Source of the DNA: Epiperipatus broadwayi
Taxonomy: Eukaryota > Onychophora > Udeonychophora > Euonychophora > Peripatidae
Assembly (NCBI GenBank): GCA_028023455.1
Contig: JAQFVV010012572.1
Span: 806,001-870,000 of the forward strand
DNA length: 64,000 nt
Direction: 5' to 3'
In this document: piece after piece, positions 10,043-22,560 of the stretch
Position numbering within the stretch: the first letter of the stretch is position 1
Layout of the letters: each line of letters begins with the position of its first letter
Notes under the pieces: generated by a model
The model's database searches: none
The model's input: the letters and a program-made list of their open reading frames with translations, nothing else
What the model was told of the DNA's origin: nothing
Position numbers and translations under genes: made by a program

Positions 10043-11250
10043 TATAATTTGTATTTTAAATCTATCAATTTTAGGACATCCTTTTAATTATTATGTGTAA
10101 ATGGTTTAATAAACTAGTAAACTTAAATTTGATTTTTTTAAAGATTTGGATAATGTGTATTTAAGATATTTACAAGCCTTTTTGTCACATGATTCCATAT
10201 GTATAACTGGATGAAAATATAATTGTTGCTTAAAATTAATTGCAAATGTTTGTGCAATTGCATTTTACTTTCTTAATCACATAATTACATTTTTTATAAC
10301 TATGAAATTTTTTTTATTATTATTACCAAAAATGACTAAACATCACATGATCACCATCCATTTGATTACTCTGGTTAGCACAAGGTGGCACTACTATATG
10401 GAGAGTTTTTGGCCTGTTTATTACCAAAAATGCTTGAAATGGAGAGTTTTTTGCCTGTTTATTACCAAAAATGCTTGAAATGGAGTTTTTTGCCTGTTTA
10501 TTACCAAAAATGCTTGAAAAACTAGCAAACTTAAATTTAAACTAGCAATCGGTCTTTTTATTTTATAAGTTATAATCTTTTGGCATATAGTATAATTTGT
10601 ATTTTAAATCTACCAATGTTAGGTCATCCTTTTGATTATTATGAGTAAAATGGTTTAATAAACTAGTAAACTTCAATTTGATTTTTTTAAAGATTGATGT
10701 ATCATGAGTAAATAGTTAATAAACTAATAAACTTAAATTTGATTTTTTTTTTAAAGATTAATGTAGATTTAGATAACGTGTATTTAAGATGTTTATGTGT
10801 CTTTTTGTCACGTGGTTCCATAGGTATAACTGTGAAAATATAATTATTGCTTAAAATTAATTTCAAGTATTTGCGAAATTGCATTTTACTTTTTTAATCA
10901 CATGATGACATTTTTTGTAACTATGTAAATTGTTGGATGCAATGAAAATGGTGAATTTTGTGTTTTAATATTTTAATCACGTGATTTCATTTCTTATAAC
11001 TACGAAAATTGGGTTTGTTTTTTATGAAAATGGTGACTTTGTGTCTAATATTTTAATCACGTGATTTCATTTCCTATAACTACGAAAATTGGGACTTATA
11101 ACTACGAAAATTGGGTTTTGGGGGGAGGGGGTGTTTGTAACGAATGGTCAGATCGTGACAACGTATAGATTGATCGATGTCATTTATCGATTGGATGTGC
11201 CAGCGTGGGTTTTGGGCGGTTCTTATAATTGGAAATGGCAGTGAGCGCAT
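10043..11250. repeat. Right inverted arm of the Merlin element, outer part, internally duplicated
   Basis: Continues the arm interrupted by the Gypsy element. A segment already seen at 5030-5310 occurs again at about 10070-10335 and at about 10545-10920, so the right arm carries extra copies that the left arm lacks. It ends with inverse subterminal units (10940-11110) and the terminal repeat (11150-11250). Confidence 0.7.
10335..10515. repeat. Hammerhead-family end fragment plus threefold short repeat
   Basis: 10335-10410 matches the ends of the hammerhead repeats of the 57320 family (ATCACATGATCACCAT ... GTGGCACTACTATATGGAGAG), without the ribozyme. It is followed by three tandem copies of a unit ending in GCCTGTTTATTACCAAAAATG (to about 10515). 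Confidence 0.6.
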
Positions 11251-12930
11251 ACTAAATCAGAATTAAATAGTCATCAAAAATGCTAAAAGAAAGATTCACT
11301 AAAGGATTGGTTATCCCAAAACGAAGTCTGTTATAATAGACTATACAATCAATCAGTAAAACCAATGGATTATCAATAATATGTTAACAAAGTTCAACAA
11401 AAACTGTAGAAATAAAAACAAATTCATAAAGTTTATAAGATATGATATCATTCTGTTTATACGCACGCGTGTGCAGCCATTGTGTAAACGCATTATGTAT
11501 AAAATATTATCAAACAATTTTTATTAGTGTCATTTCAATGAAACTTTACGATTTATCATTCTTTTTTTTTTTTTTTTCGGTTTGTTTTATACATATTGTT
11601 GTTGTTTCGTTTTTTTTTTTTTTGGTTAAAAAAATATGTCAATTTAAAAGACAAAACTAATTTGTCATTTCCAGCAATGTAGCTTATATATATATATGTC
11701 CCTTTTTTTTTTTTTGTCCTACAGTAGTTTCTGTAATTTGGAAGTGTAATAGAAATAATTCCTTTTTCTACTAATGATAAATTATCCTCGTAAAATATTT
11801 TTTAAGAAAAAAGATTGTAAGATTATTCTTTTCCTTGTCTGTATTTCATTCATTATTTTTAATGGTTTTCTATTATCATTTTTAGGGTCTTGACTTATTC
11901 TCAGCGTGCCATCCATTAAAATAGTTCACACGACAAAACCGAGTTCAATGCAGACGACAATTCTTTTTTTATTCCTTAATAAAATTTTTTCCTACGTAAG
12001 TAACTATAATAGCATTTTTTTTTAAGGAGAAAAAAAAACTATTTTGTTTTTTCAATAAGATTTTCAAAGTATAGACTCCCTGAGTACGTTTAAAATGAAC
12101 TTTTTCTTCCTTCTTATTAATGATACAAAATAATTCGTTTTTATTATTTTAATTAAAAAAAATAGATTAAGAAAAGAAAAGCTATCTTTAACAAAATAAA
12201 GAAATGTATAAATAAATGCATAGTTAAAAATTACTTCAAACTGATGTTTGTCATCCTTATCTTTTTAGCTTAGTATTAAGAGCAGCTGGTTTGAGAGTTA
12301 AAGGTTTCTGAATTGATTTTCATTTGAAAAAGAGGGAGGTGGATAATCTCAGTTGACCAAATGAATCTTTTAATTGCAGTCTTTAAAAGGAAAATAATAA
12401 TAACTATCACCATCCATTCGACCTTTTTAGTAGCAAGTTGAGCACTATAGTTCTATTAAATTGATTGGACAAAGTTTTCCTTCTTTATTTAGCTGAGAAT
12501 CGATCCTGATATATTTAGTTATGAGACCCCTACTCTACCACTATTTTTTTACACCGATGCTAACTGCTGTATCGTGATGCTTGAACATCACATAGCTTTC
12601 CAAGCAATAAATCATATGAATATTTATTTACAACCTCTTACTTTGGTTCTTGAACTTATGTGATCTTTTGAACTAACATCAAATATATATATATGCATAC
12701 TCCTTGCTTCTAATCTCTTCCTTCTTAATATATGTTTTCTGAATTTAATTGATGTTTTGACTATGCCAGTTGTCTCTAATATCTTTGCTCTATTTTTTTT
12801 AGAAATTATTGTTTTGTGCATAATTAATTGAAAATTCGCCAAACTGAAAGAATTGCTATAACTAAAGTCAACACTTTTGAGCAATCAGCAATTCTTAATT
12901 AAAAACAATAATAATTTCCCATTTTCCACA
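11251..12930. other. AT-rich region, long T tracts, no gene seen
   Basis: Several T12-T16 runs (about 11563-11725) and short TA repeats. No supported coding or RNA feature. Confidence 0.6.
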
Positions 12931-13285
12931 GATGCAATTTATGCTGAACTAATATTTTTCCATTTTCCAAAAATGCAATCCATGCTGACTAGTATTTTTT
13001 CATTTCCCAAAATGCAATTCATGCCAACTAGTATTTCTCCATTTTCCCATGATACAATTTATGCTGAACTAGTATTTTTTCATTTTCCCAAGATGCAATT
13101 AATGCTAACTAGTATTTTTCCATTTTCCCAAGATGCAATTCATGCAGAATTTGTATTTTTCCAAGATACAATTCATACTGACTAGTATTTTTCCACTTTC
13201 CCAAGATTCAATTCTGGCTGATTACTATTTTTTCACTTTCCCAAGATGCAATTCATGCTGATTAGTTTTTTTTTTTCCCCTATTT
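12925..13285. repeat. Minisatellite, about 41-bp unit
   Basis: Eight to nine imperfect units, each built as CATTTTCCCAAGATGCAATTC, then ATGCTGACTAGTA, then a T-rich link. The short open frame over it is a by-product of the repeat, not a gene. Confidence 0.85.
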
Positions 13286-13783
13286 TTTTTCACATGAAAC
13301 TTATGTAACAAATTAACAATAAGACTATAGTACTCACACCAAATAAGCCCAATTTTTATGGAACCATATGTCAATCTGAAACCAACATCTCATCCATGTT
13401 TTTACACATATTATCATGTGTTTCAGCATATTTTTCTCAATATCACATTTAAAATTTTTATGTAAACCTAATTTGGCTCATGTATCTTGTTAAGTAATAA
13501 TTATTTTTCTTTCATTTACTATAAATCATGTTTTCTTTCCAACCACAAGCAAGTTTGTAAACTTTTATTACATATGTAATATCATGAATCAATTTGTATC
13601 TATAACCTGATGTTTTCAAATGTAACATGACAATGGCAAAAAATCCCATAAGCCAACCTAGTGTGACTATACATAATGTATGGAAATCACTAATCAACTT
13701 TGCTCTGAGGAAAAAGTGGAGAAATCAGGAGGAACCTCATAGATAAGTATATGAAATTACTACATACTGTTGCCTTTGGCAGG

Positions 13784-13930
13784 ATGGCTCAGTTGGTTAG
13801 AGCATTACCTTAAATTTCAATAATCAAGAATCTAAGGACCCAGGTTTGAATCCCATGCTAGTACTGTCACTGGTCAGGCCAGCAACACCTGAAGAAGAGG
13901 GGAGAAAAATACTCTCGGTTGTGCGTATAC
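13784..13930 (+). mobile_element. tRNA-like SINE
   Basis: An A-box-like TGGCTCAGTTGGTTAGAGCA and a B-box-like GGTTTGAATCC are about 45 bp apart, in a tRNA-like head. A non-tRNA body follows. The region between the boxes is too long and the stems are imperfect, so this is a pol III-derived retroposon or tRNA relic rather than a working tRNA gene. Confidence 0.55.
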
Positions 13931-14073
13931 TAGCCTGTTTGCTGTGATATTACTAACAGTTAGTGCATATACTAACCTGTTTGCTGTGATATTATTAACA
14001 TTTGTTTGCTGTGATATTACTAACAGTTGGTGCATATACTAACCTGTTTGCTGTGATATTACTAACAGTTGAA
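13926..14073. repeat. Short tandem repeat array
   Basis: Four copies of a unit containing CCTGTTTGCTGTGATATTAC and a link with GCATATACTAA; one unit is shortened. Confidence 0.8.
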
Positions 14074-17000
14074 TGCATTTGGAATATTTAACTAAAAATT
14101 AAACTTTTCTAAAGACATTCAACACACATATTAGATGATGGAAATAGTCCAATATAAAAATATAACTTATGTAACTCTTTTTGAGTCTCAATAAAGTTTC
14201 CCCTTTGAAAAATAATAATAATCATAGTGGTGGTGGTGATGGTGGTGGCGGTGGCGGCTACATTTTTTAACATTTTTCAAAGTCAATATCTACCAAAAAA
14301 TTATCGTAGTTTGGGAAAGTTGGTAAAAAATATTTCCTTTTTTCACCATCAACCAATATATTTAGTTTTGTGCAACATGGAAAAAAAATGCAACCTAGAA
14401 AAATAACCCAGCAGGTATCACTTGAAGCAAAAAAAAAACTTAATTTTTTTTAGTATCATGTTATTGCATGGCACAAGTTATGTCTCTAATGTAAATCTTG
14501 TTTTGACAATTTATATGTGGCCCTTCATCACAATTAAACACATTATGGATTATATCCTATCTCTTGAATCCTTTCCCCCCCCCCCAAGGAAATGTTAATA
14601 GCAATCTCTTTATTAGAACACAATATCCTTTTCTAATTAACTTGAGGTTTGGTAATCTGTGTCAGTTTTGGAATTTATATGGTCACTATTAATTGTCATT
14701 AGCCATTTCAGATTCTGGGTTAAACTCTTCAAACTTTAAACTTTTTGATGCAATATTAAGAATATTCTACAATTTTTATTTAACTATTTTATCCCTTAAA
14801 AAGACAGTGAATTTTATTAAATTTTTTAAAAGATTTAGTCTTTCACTTAGAAAACAATTGATTATGCAAATATTGTATTATGTCTAAGCATTGAATAAAA
14901 AATATATGCTTCAATTTAACCTGGATAAAACATTATTAAAAAAATGTGATCACATATAATGCTTCAACATAGAAATGTAATTGCTGCTGTATTATAAAAT
15001 TATTAAATTTACAAATTTTAACATTTTTATTTTTTGTTTACATTTTTTAATAGTGTATAATTAAAGTAGTGTAAATTAATACAGTATTTATCACTATAAT
15101 GTATTAGTTTTAAAATATATAACTTTAAGCATATTTATATTATTTCTATACATCTTCTGAAATAAAAATAAAATGTAATAAATATTTTAAAACATTTTTG
15201 GGTTATTGATTTAAAACAAATGTTATGCTTATTTGTGTTACATTAGTTTTGAATTATAAGATATCTTCAATTACAAAATCTGGAAAATGTAATTTGCAAT
15301 ATTATTTACTTAAAAAATAATGATTGAATAATAAATACTAAAGAAGCAGAAATTAAAAAATGGACTTAGCTTATTCTGTATCTTATTGGAGTAATAAATA
15401 ACAAAACTCATCTTAGAAATTATCTCTAGAAGTTTGTGCTTTCATCTATTGATTAAAATTGAAATTATGATTTACAGATTTGAGACTACATAATCATAAA
15501 TCAAATGTAAACTAAAATAGATACCCCCATTAAAACAATATGGTGTTGAATAGAAATTTGAATGTGCAATTAAATTGAAACTTCAAGTTTCCTGAGGGAA
15601 GAGTTTTAATGTTTTATAAAAATCATCCTTCATATATGAACAAAAATGAATAAGATATTCTGATACAAATAATATAAATGATCTTTTAACATTAATATCC
15701 ATGTTATTAATAAACTTTTGTTTACTTCTACTAATGAAGTTAAATCATACTAATATAGAAATGTTTTTATAGTTTTTAATCAGAAAGTCTGTGTAAATGC
15801 AATCTCTAATCCTTTACTTAAGCTCATTCATATTAGTAATTTTAAAAAGAATCCTTCAGCTATGCTCCTATTATTTATTTTATTAAAAACAAATAATTAA
15901 ATGATGTCCCACTTAGAAGTTTTATAACATTTGAGCACTTAATATGATAGAATTGTTCTTTAATAACAAAGATCTTTAGATTTTGGTTTCAACTCTCTCT
16001 CCCACTACATTAATCCATGCCAAGTAACTCATTTCATTTGTGTGAGACATGAATTCTTAATTATTAGATTTCCATTTGAATTGCACTGATAAAGATTATC
16101 TAGAGGAATTATTTCCTGTTGCAGTAATAATATAAATTTGAAAAGGATGGTAAAGAGACTAATTTGTGATCAGACGCTTTGAGGATATCAGTTTAAAATT
16201 TTTGGAATAAAATCTAAAAAATTGATATTTTTTTATTGATAGTTAAGTACAATATATTGAGTACTATTTTTATTTTTATACCTAGTTAGATTGAATAAAG
16301 TAGAAATGTTGGATCAGTAAAATATTATTAATCGTTCTGCATATCACCAGATTTAATTGTTCTCCCTGGTGAGTCTTTTTGTAAGCTTACAACTTTTGAT
16401 TTTAATATCAAACTCTTATTCTACATCAGAATTCAATAAATTAAACTTAATTTAGTAGTAATATATGTTTTCAAGTTTAAAAAATGCTAAAAATTAATAT
16501 TTGAAGTTTGAAAATATTGAAAAAATGACTTTGTAATGACAGTAATAGATGCTTTCATCATTGAAATGCTCACAGAGTAGAATGACTTCTGTAAAATGAA
16601 AGATTTCGTTTTTTATTAAAATTTGCTTTTAAAATGTGAATGAAAAAATAATCTCTAATAAATCTATTGAATTCTACTTTAAAATAGTGAAATTGATTAC
16701 TATTTTTAGAATATTTCAAATTATCCTAATATATTGTCTGCAGTGATTTATTAGCCATTATTTGCATAAGCTGGCATGACCAGTATGCAATGGTTTTCTT
16801 TATTAATGTTACATTAATATTTATTATTTTATATTTTTAAAAATAAAACATATAAAATAACAATGTATAAGTGTATACTTATGATTTTTAATAATTATTA
16901 CACAATTATTGTGCAAAAATAATCATGAGTCTTAATAAACTTTACAAAAAAAAAACCAGTTTTTAGTAATCCAAAAACCTTCTTGAAATAACCTTGCAAA

Positions 17001-17430
17001 TAGTATGGGCACAGATAAGAATGAATGATGTCAATCAAAAAGTAGAAAGTAGTGCTTAAATTTCTTTTATCTAACCACTTTTCAATTTTACTGGCCTCTG
17101 TTGATTTTTTTTTTAATTAAAAGATCAATAATTTAAAAATATGAGATTTAGGAATTAAAAAAAATAGTAAAATATCTCAATAGATGATTCTAAAATTCTA
17201 ATTTTAAAAAGAATACAAGTATAGCATCTCCCTTCCCCCCTCCCATGACCCAATTTCTCCATGTTAGTGAATTGCAAAATTAAATAAACTTTAAACAATT
17301 AACAGTATATAGTCTTTTATTATTTTCAAAGTAAAACATATTAATAACTAAATAAATAAAATCCTTAAATTATAAAGTATTTTTATCACTGTCACTGTCG
17401 GACATGTTTCTTTTGACTTGAACAAATAAA
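14074..17430. other. AT-rich region without recognised genes
   Basis: Contains a GGT-rich microsatellite at about 14225-14263 and a C-run at 14575-14585. Otherwise it is low-complexity AT-rich DNA with no convincing exon. Confidence 0.55.
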
Positions 17431-17434
17431 TAAA

Positions 17435-17565
17435 TAATGCCCTGTGTGGTTTGCTGCAGAGCTAGAATGGAAGACTTCAGAGCTCAAGTCCATGGATTGC
17501 AGTCCAGATATGCCATTTCCAAGGCTCATACTTTTAATGAACTTGCAAACAATAAACTTTGGTTA
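17435..17565 (+). mobile_element. Decayed SINE
   Basis: Shares its middle and tail with 26030-26120 (the CCAGAT-GCCATTTCC word, then a CTTTTAATGAACTTGCAAAC-like tail also seen near 25230). The tRNA-like head is poor. Strand is inferred from the A-rich tail. Confidence 0.35.
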
Positions 17566-19468
17566 TTATTTTTTTAATAAATAATTAAATTATTGTTATT
17601 ATTAATGTTCACCATATTCAAAAATTCTTATATCAAAGTTCATGTTGACTAACTTCTTTTTGCATGGACTATATTGACCCCTAATCAACACATACTAACC
17701 CATATTTTATGTATACAATGTAAAAACAGAATCTTGAGATTGGTTATAAGCATTAAATGTTCTTTTATCATATTCTATATTATTACAAGATGTTTTAAAG
17801 CATTCTTGTTTATTGCTTTATATTATATAAACAATCAGGAAACTTGGTGTTCTGACTAGAGTTTATTCAGCTAAAAATCAGAATGTGCCAAAAACCTAAT
17901 GCTGAGTGGCATATATTGTTAATAAAGAGCAACTATTTAAATTAAATGTTCAAAGATCTCAGTTCTATTTGTCAGTGGAAAAATATGCCTATGAAATTCG
18001 ACCATCATATTTTGAAAATGCGCTTAAAGCTATAACTGCACTGTAGATTTAAAAAAGCTATATTTCTAAATGGCATCCAAGCCATCAAAAGTCCCAGTTT
18101 TCATTTAAACTAGACATGGAACTCAATAAAACCAATAATAAGTGATCATAACACAAACAAATCATGACCTCTGATTATACTGAAATAAGAGGAATAGATT
18201 TTCTACTTAATAACTTATTACTGTTGATACAAGATTCAGTTCTCTCAACTACTTAATATATTTACATATTCATCAACATTCAGATACAGAATGAAAGAAA
18301 TTATTCTTTGTTAATGTCATTGCTTTGATTTCATAAAAGAGATTCTTTCCAAAATAAATAAAAAAAATTTAATAAAAATGTACAAATGTTTGGAAATGTT
18401 TTTTAAAGACTGGAATATTATCCAACAAACATAGTATTCTCAACATTGTGCCCCATCACATGAAAATATTTCATGATCTGAATATAACTCTTTTCAACAG
18501 TAAACTGAAGCACAAACCTATGTCTATGCTATTTTTTTAAATAATATTGGATCATTGCCTAATTTATTTTCTCATTTACCCAAAATAACATGTAAAATAT
18601 TTTCTAAAAATAATCTTCTTAGAAATTTGCCTGGTGCTACTTGATTTGACAATACAAGTACTTTACAGATAGCTCTTTTAGATTAACATATTCTAGTGGT
18701 GAATACTGTCCCTGTTTCTGGATATTTAATTAAGCATTGCCATGAGAAATATTATTAGACATACATCTATTTTTTTGTAATGAATGACTTTTTGGTTGTC
18801 CAAATTCTTTTACTAACTATTGGAAAAGAAGTTACTGTACAGAAAATATATAATAATAAAGCTGCTAAATAGAAACACTTGTTAATAATACAAGATGTGG
18901 TTTTGCTGCTTAAAAATCATCTCATATCAATATTCGCAATTATATATGGACAGCTAAAAATATCCTCAAATGTATAAAACAGACTTCTTATAAAGTTCTA
19001 AACAAATTTCCTTTTCCAGCTCCAAAAATAAAGCCATCTGGATTTGACTTTCCTAAAAGTATTGGAGTTTCATGAACAGTGTTAGGATATTTTATATTTG
19101 TGGTATTTAACAGTCATTGGTCTTTGTAACATGTAGTTAATGACTGCAAATCTACGAATGTAATGGCAGAATTAAATATTTATCTCAGTTTCATACTCTT
19201 TAGTTACCTATTCTGTTAATAGTTAGGCTGTTTTAAAAAAAATACATATGCTATACAAATGAATAAATATTTATGCCATATGATAAGGTAGATTCTATTG
19301 TATCAGACATATCAAAGTCAGAAGAATTGGCTGCTTTAGGCATTAGCTGGTCAGACCATCTAGATTTATATTAAACCATTGAAAAATATTATGCTTGCAA
19401 TTGATTTAAAAGGCTTAGATATATATATATATATGATAGATTGAATAACTTCTTGTGGTTACATTTAG
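17566..19468. other. AT-rich region, TA microsatellite
   Basis: A (TA)n run at about 19419-19434. No gene features supported. Confidence 0.5.
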
Positions 19469-19620
19469 TTCTACACTGTCACTATGCAAAAACTTAGTCA
19501 CTTTTCAAAAGTTTATGGCCTGAAACTTGATTGTAACAACTCTAATTTTGATGGTGATGACTACTATGTAACTCTTATAAAGTTACCAATTTCAAGCAAG
19601 GAGAAGCCTAAAGATACCAG
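19469..19620 (+). CDS. Candidate internal exon of an unidentified host gene
   Basis: A 152-bp block sits between a splice-acceptor-like TTACATTTAG (AG at 19467-19468) and a strong donor CCAG/GTAAGT (19621 on). Only one frame is open, reading FYTVTMQKLSHFSKVYGLKL, then an acidic NFDGDDYYVTLIKLP stretch and KEKPKDTR. Base composition is richer in G+C than its surroundings. The product was not recognised. It could also be a first coding exon starting at ATG 19484. It ends in phase 2, while the SETD7-like exon begins in phase 0, so the two cannot be spliced directly to each other. Confidence is moderate because no homology was recognised. Confidence 0.5.
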
Positions 19621-19859
19621 GTAAGTTACATAACCTTTTCATTTTACCATTGTTTTTTTTATTTTCCAAGTCAAAACTTTCTTAATAAAAACGATTTATG
19701 TAAGTTAATTTTGGAAGTACATTTTAAGCCAATATCAAATAGAAAATGTATATACTTAGTTTCAATGAAATTATTGGAAAGGTGAGTTTAATAATAGTAT
19801 CAGTCTATTATATATGTTTATGTAAGTTTAAACTAGATGAAATCCATGCTTTTAGGTAC

Positions 19860-21010
19860 GGATAACAAATATAGGTGATTCAAGAGTTTTTTTTCCAAAA
19901 GAAAGATTTATTTAACAAATTTTAGTGTGATTTATAAGTTACAATAAAGTGTACAGGTTTGTATTGGAACTTTGATCTGTGGGGCATTTTGATTGTTCAT
20001 GTGCCCCAGTTGGGACCATCTCAATGTTCATAAAGTTTCCTTTTGTGGCTGATGTTGTCTAATATTTAAGCACAAGATTGGGCATATGCTTTATATTGTA
20101 TCTTGTGAGTATTTAGGGCTAGGATGTTCTTACGTGTGGTTGAGTTGTTGCTTATACTATTGCTGCAATGTTGGAATCTCAAAGAGTTTCCAAGGGTTAT
20201 CAAAGGTGTTATTGGAGGAAAGCATTTTATCTCTCTTCTTTACTTTGGTAATGGTGTTGATGAAGGTGAAATCCAGGTTTTGACTTGAGTCCTCAAAGAC
20301 TAGTTGGCAGTGGAACAGCCATAATGAGAATGTGAGAAAAATAGCAAGTCGGATCCAGGTGAAGGTTTTTGTGCCTAGGCATCTTTGATTAGAGGTGATC
20401 ATGTTGTGGTTTATTTTAGAGTTAGCATGAATTAACTGTCTGATGCAGTTGTACTTAGGGCATATGTTAATGATATGGTCGATCGTTTCTTCCTCTTGCT
20501 GACAGAACTGACATTGAGGCTCCAGGTTGCCATGGCCTCTTCTGTATACTAAAAACCATCTAGTTGGAAGTGCATTTAGGTTTAACTTTAGCACAAAGTC
20601 AAGATATTTGGCTTCCAGGCTCCAGAGCCTAAATTGCGAGATGATATTTTTTGTTAGTTGTTTTAAGCCTGCAATCCTGTTCTTGGATGTGTGGGTGTTG
20701 TAGGCTATAAGCTTCCCAGTAAGTTATTTTTGAATTGTATGAGGGTGGACTTGTTTTAGTTAGGTTGGAGTAGTAGGCTGAGAGGGATAAGATCCAGTCC
20801 TGTTTATGTGGTGTGGTCGATCTGTGGGGTGGGGGGAGGATTATTGGAGCAAATTGAAGATTGTCGAAGGTTTGTGAGAGTTTGTGTATGAGATTATGCA
20901 TTTTTTTGGAGTGTGAAAGTTGTGACTGCATGGAGGGACAATTCATTGAGCTTACATGAATGGTGCATCCCCTCAATGCTAATGGCAACTGTCTTACCAC
21001 CCCCAAAAAT
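19860..21010 (-). mobile_element. LINE ORF2 C-terminal fragment
   Basis: Two open pieces on the minus strand (20629-21006 and 20157-20594) read as the end of a LINE ORF2. The second contains CQFCQQEEETIDHIINICP, the Cys/His motif (C..C.......H....C) found after the RT domain in many LINE families. RT itself is missing, so the copy is 5'-truncated. It has at least one stop between the pieces. The family is not certain, and it differs from the RTE copies in this window, which lack this motif. Confidence 0.7.
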
Positions 21011-22384
21011 TTTAGAGCACATTGAGTTTAGTTTGTTTTCAAATTTTTTTGTTAATTTAACAATGGGTAAGTAATAGTGTTATTTTTACCTTTTATAGTA
21101 TAGTTTTCAACATGTTTATTTTTTCACATCAACAATTTTTTCTGACAAACGGTTTTGCATCAATTGTAGGTAGAATTTCTGAAATTATTAATCAAGATTT
21201 ACAGAGTATTAAAATGTCCAGTCTTTTAATTTTTACTTATATTAATTAGTTAATGGGTGGCCATTTTACATTTTAGTTATAATCCTTTTGCTGTTTGTTT
21301 ATTTATATTATCAATTGGTAATTTTGTATGACTAGTATTATATGTAAAAGATCAGAATAAAGTAGCATTTAAAAGATCAATGCAGGATAAAGATTTTCCC
21401 AACAGTTTCTTATAAAGTAGCAATAAAGAGAAAGAAATGATCAGTAGAATTATCAGTTATTTGGTGGTGAGGAATTGAGAATTTTTACCCATATTTTATT
21501 TTTCCTATTAATAAGTTATCTGAAAGAAAAATTGTTTTTTGAAAAATTTTTAAATTAAGTTATCCTGAATTTGAGCCCAAGATATGTTTTTAATTAATTC
21601 ACTTATTTGATATTCAGATTCTATCATTTTTGGCTCTTGTCAGCATGTTTTAAGGATATTGCTTGATTTTTTTTTACTTTAATATTAATATCTGGTCTTT
21701 AATCTCTTCTTACATGTTATAGCACAATAATGGAGTGGCAGATTCACGAATTATGATTTTTAGTTGAAGTAAATCCCAAAATAATCTGCTTAGTTAATCA
21801 AATAGAAATATTATGTCCAGCTTACCACTTGTGAGCTTAAATATCACATGATCTTTTGAGCAACTTGTCATAGTGTAATATTTAGGCAGATTGGAATTAG
21901 GACTTTTTTAACCATATTTTGTTTTTGTATATCATAAGGATAAGATTCTGAAGATGTTTGACTCATGCATGTGCTCAGTTTGTTTTTGTGTTAGCAATGA
22001 CCTGATCAGTCATCAGTGCAGTCTATTGCAATGTATTCTATTTTATTACATCAGATATATAGAAGCCCACTGAGAAATATCGACTGTTTTGACCTGGAAG
22101 CAGTGCTAAGAAAAACTTATAATTTTCCATTTTTCAAATTTAATATTTTCTATAAGGAGTAAGAATGTATACTGGGAGGGGATTCTTTTTTCAACTTTAT
22201 AATTTTTGTGAATTCATCATTTTGTTTTTTGAAATAAATTTTATCAAATGATTATGGATTGGAACATTATATTATGTTAAATCAATATATTGTTTTTTGT
22301 TATTTTTTTATGTAATTCTCTAAAATTTATAATCTGCTTTTCTGCGCTAACTATAATTATGTAGTAAATTTTGAATTATTTAAA
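21011..22384. other. AT-rich region without recognised genes
   Basis: No coding, RNA or repeat feature could be supported. Confidence 0.5.
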
Positions 22385-22560
22385 AGCAGAACAAATTTGT
22401 TTTATAATAACTTTATTTTAAAGCTAAGAACTTTCAATACTGAAAAGTATTATAATCATAGCATTATAGAAGTAAACACAGTTGGGATCTTGTTTCAAAG
22501 TTACTTTGTATATTATAGAATGAATTAGCATAAAATTGAATATTTGTGAGTAAATTTACA
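22385..22560. repeat. Inverted repeat, left arm, around the PLE fragment
   Basis: Inverse complement of about 23180-23350; shared words include CTTTCAATACTGAAAAGTAT, TAATCATAGCATTATA and TATAGAATGAATTAGCATAAAA. Confidence 0.75.

Larger units (their letters stand above)
1886..11250 (-). mobile_element. Merlin-type DNA transposon with giant inverted arms, interrupted by a Gypsy element
   Basis: The sequence at 1888-1985 returns in inverted orientation at 11150-11248, with the shared words around GAACCGCCC, CACATCCAA and ATAAATGACATCGATC. Further inward, the left arm to about 3060 matches the right arm in inverted order from about 4560 onward. The 1.5-kb centre holds a decayed Merlin (IS1016/ISXO2-like) transposase on the minus strand. 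Removing the LTR element at 5389-10038 leaves about 4.7 kb. Merlin elements normally have short terminal inverted repeats, so these arms are unusually long. The exact ends and the 8-9 bp target duplication expected for Merlin could not be fixed by eye. Confidence 0.75.

Noticed and set aside
12877-13185. 102-codon open frame with repeated peptide
   Set aside because: It is the translation of the 41-bp minisatellite, not a gene.
13784-13870. tRNA gene
   Set aside because: A- and B-box words are present, but the spacing is too long and the stems do not close, so it is treated as a SINE.
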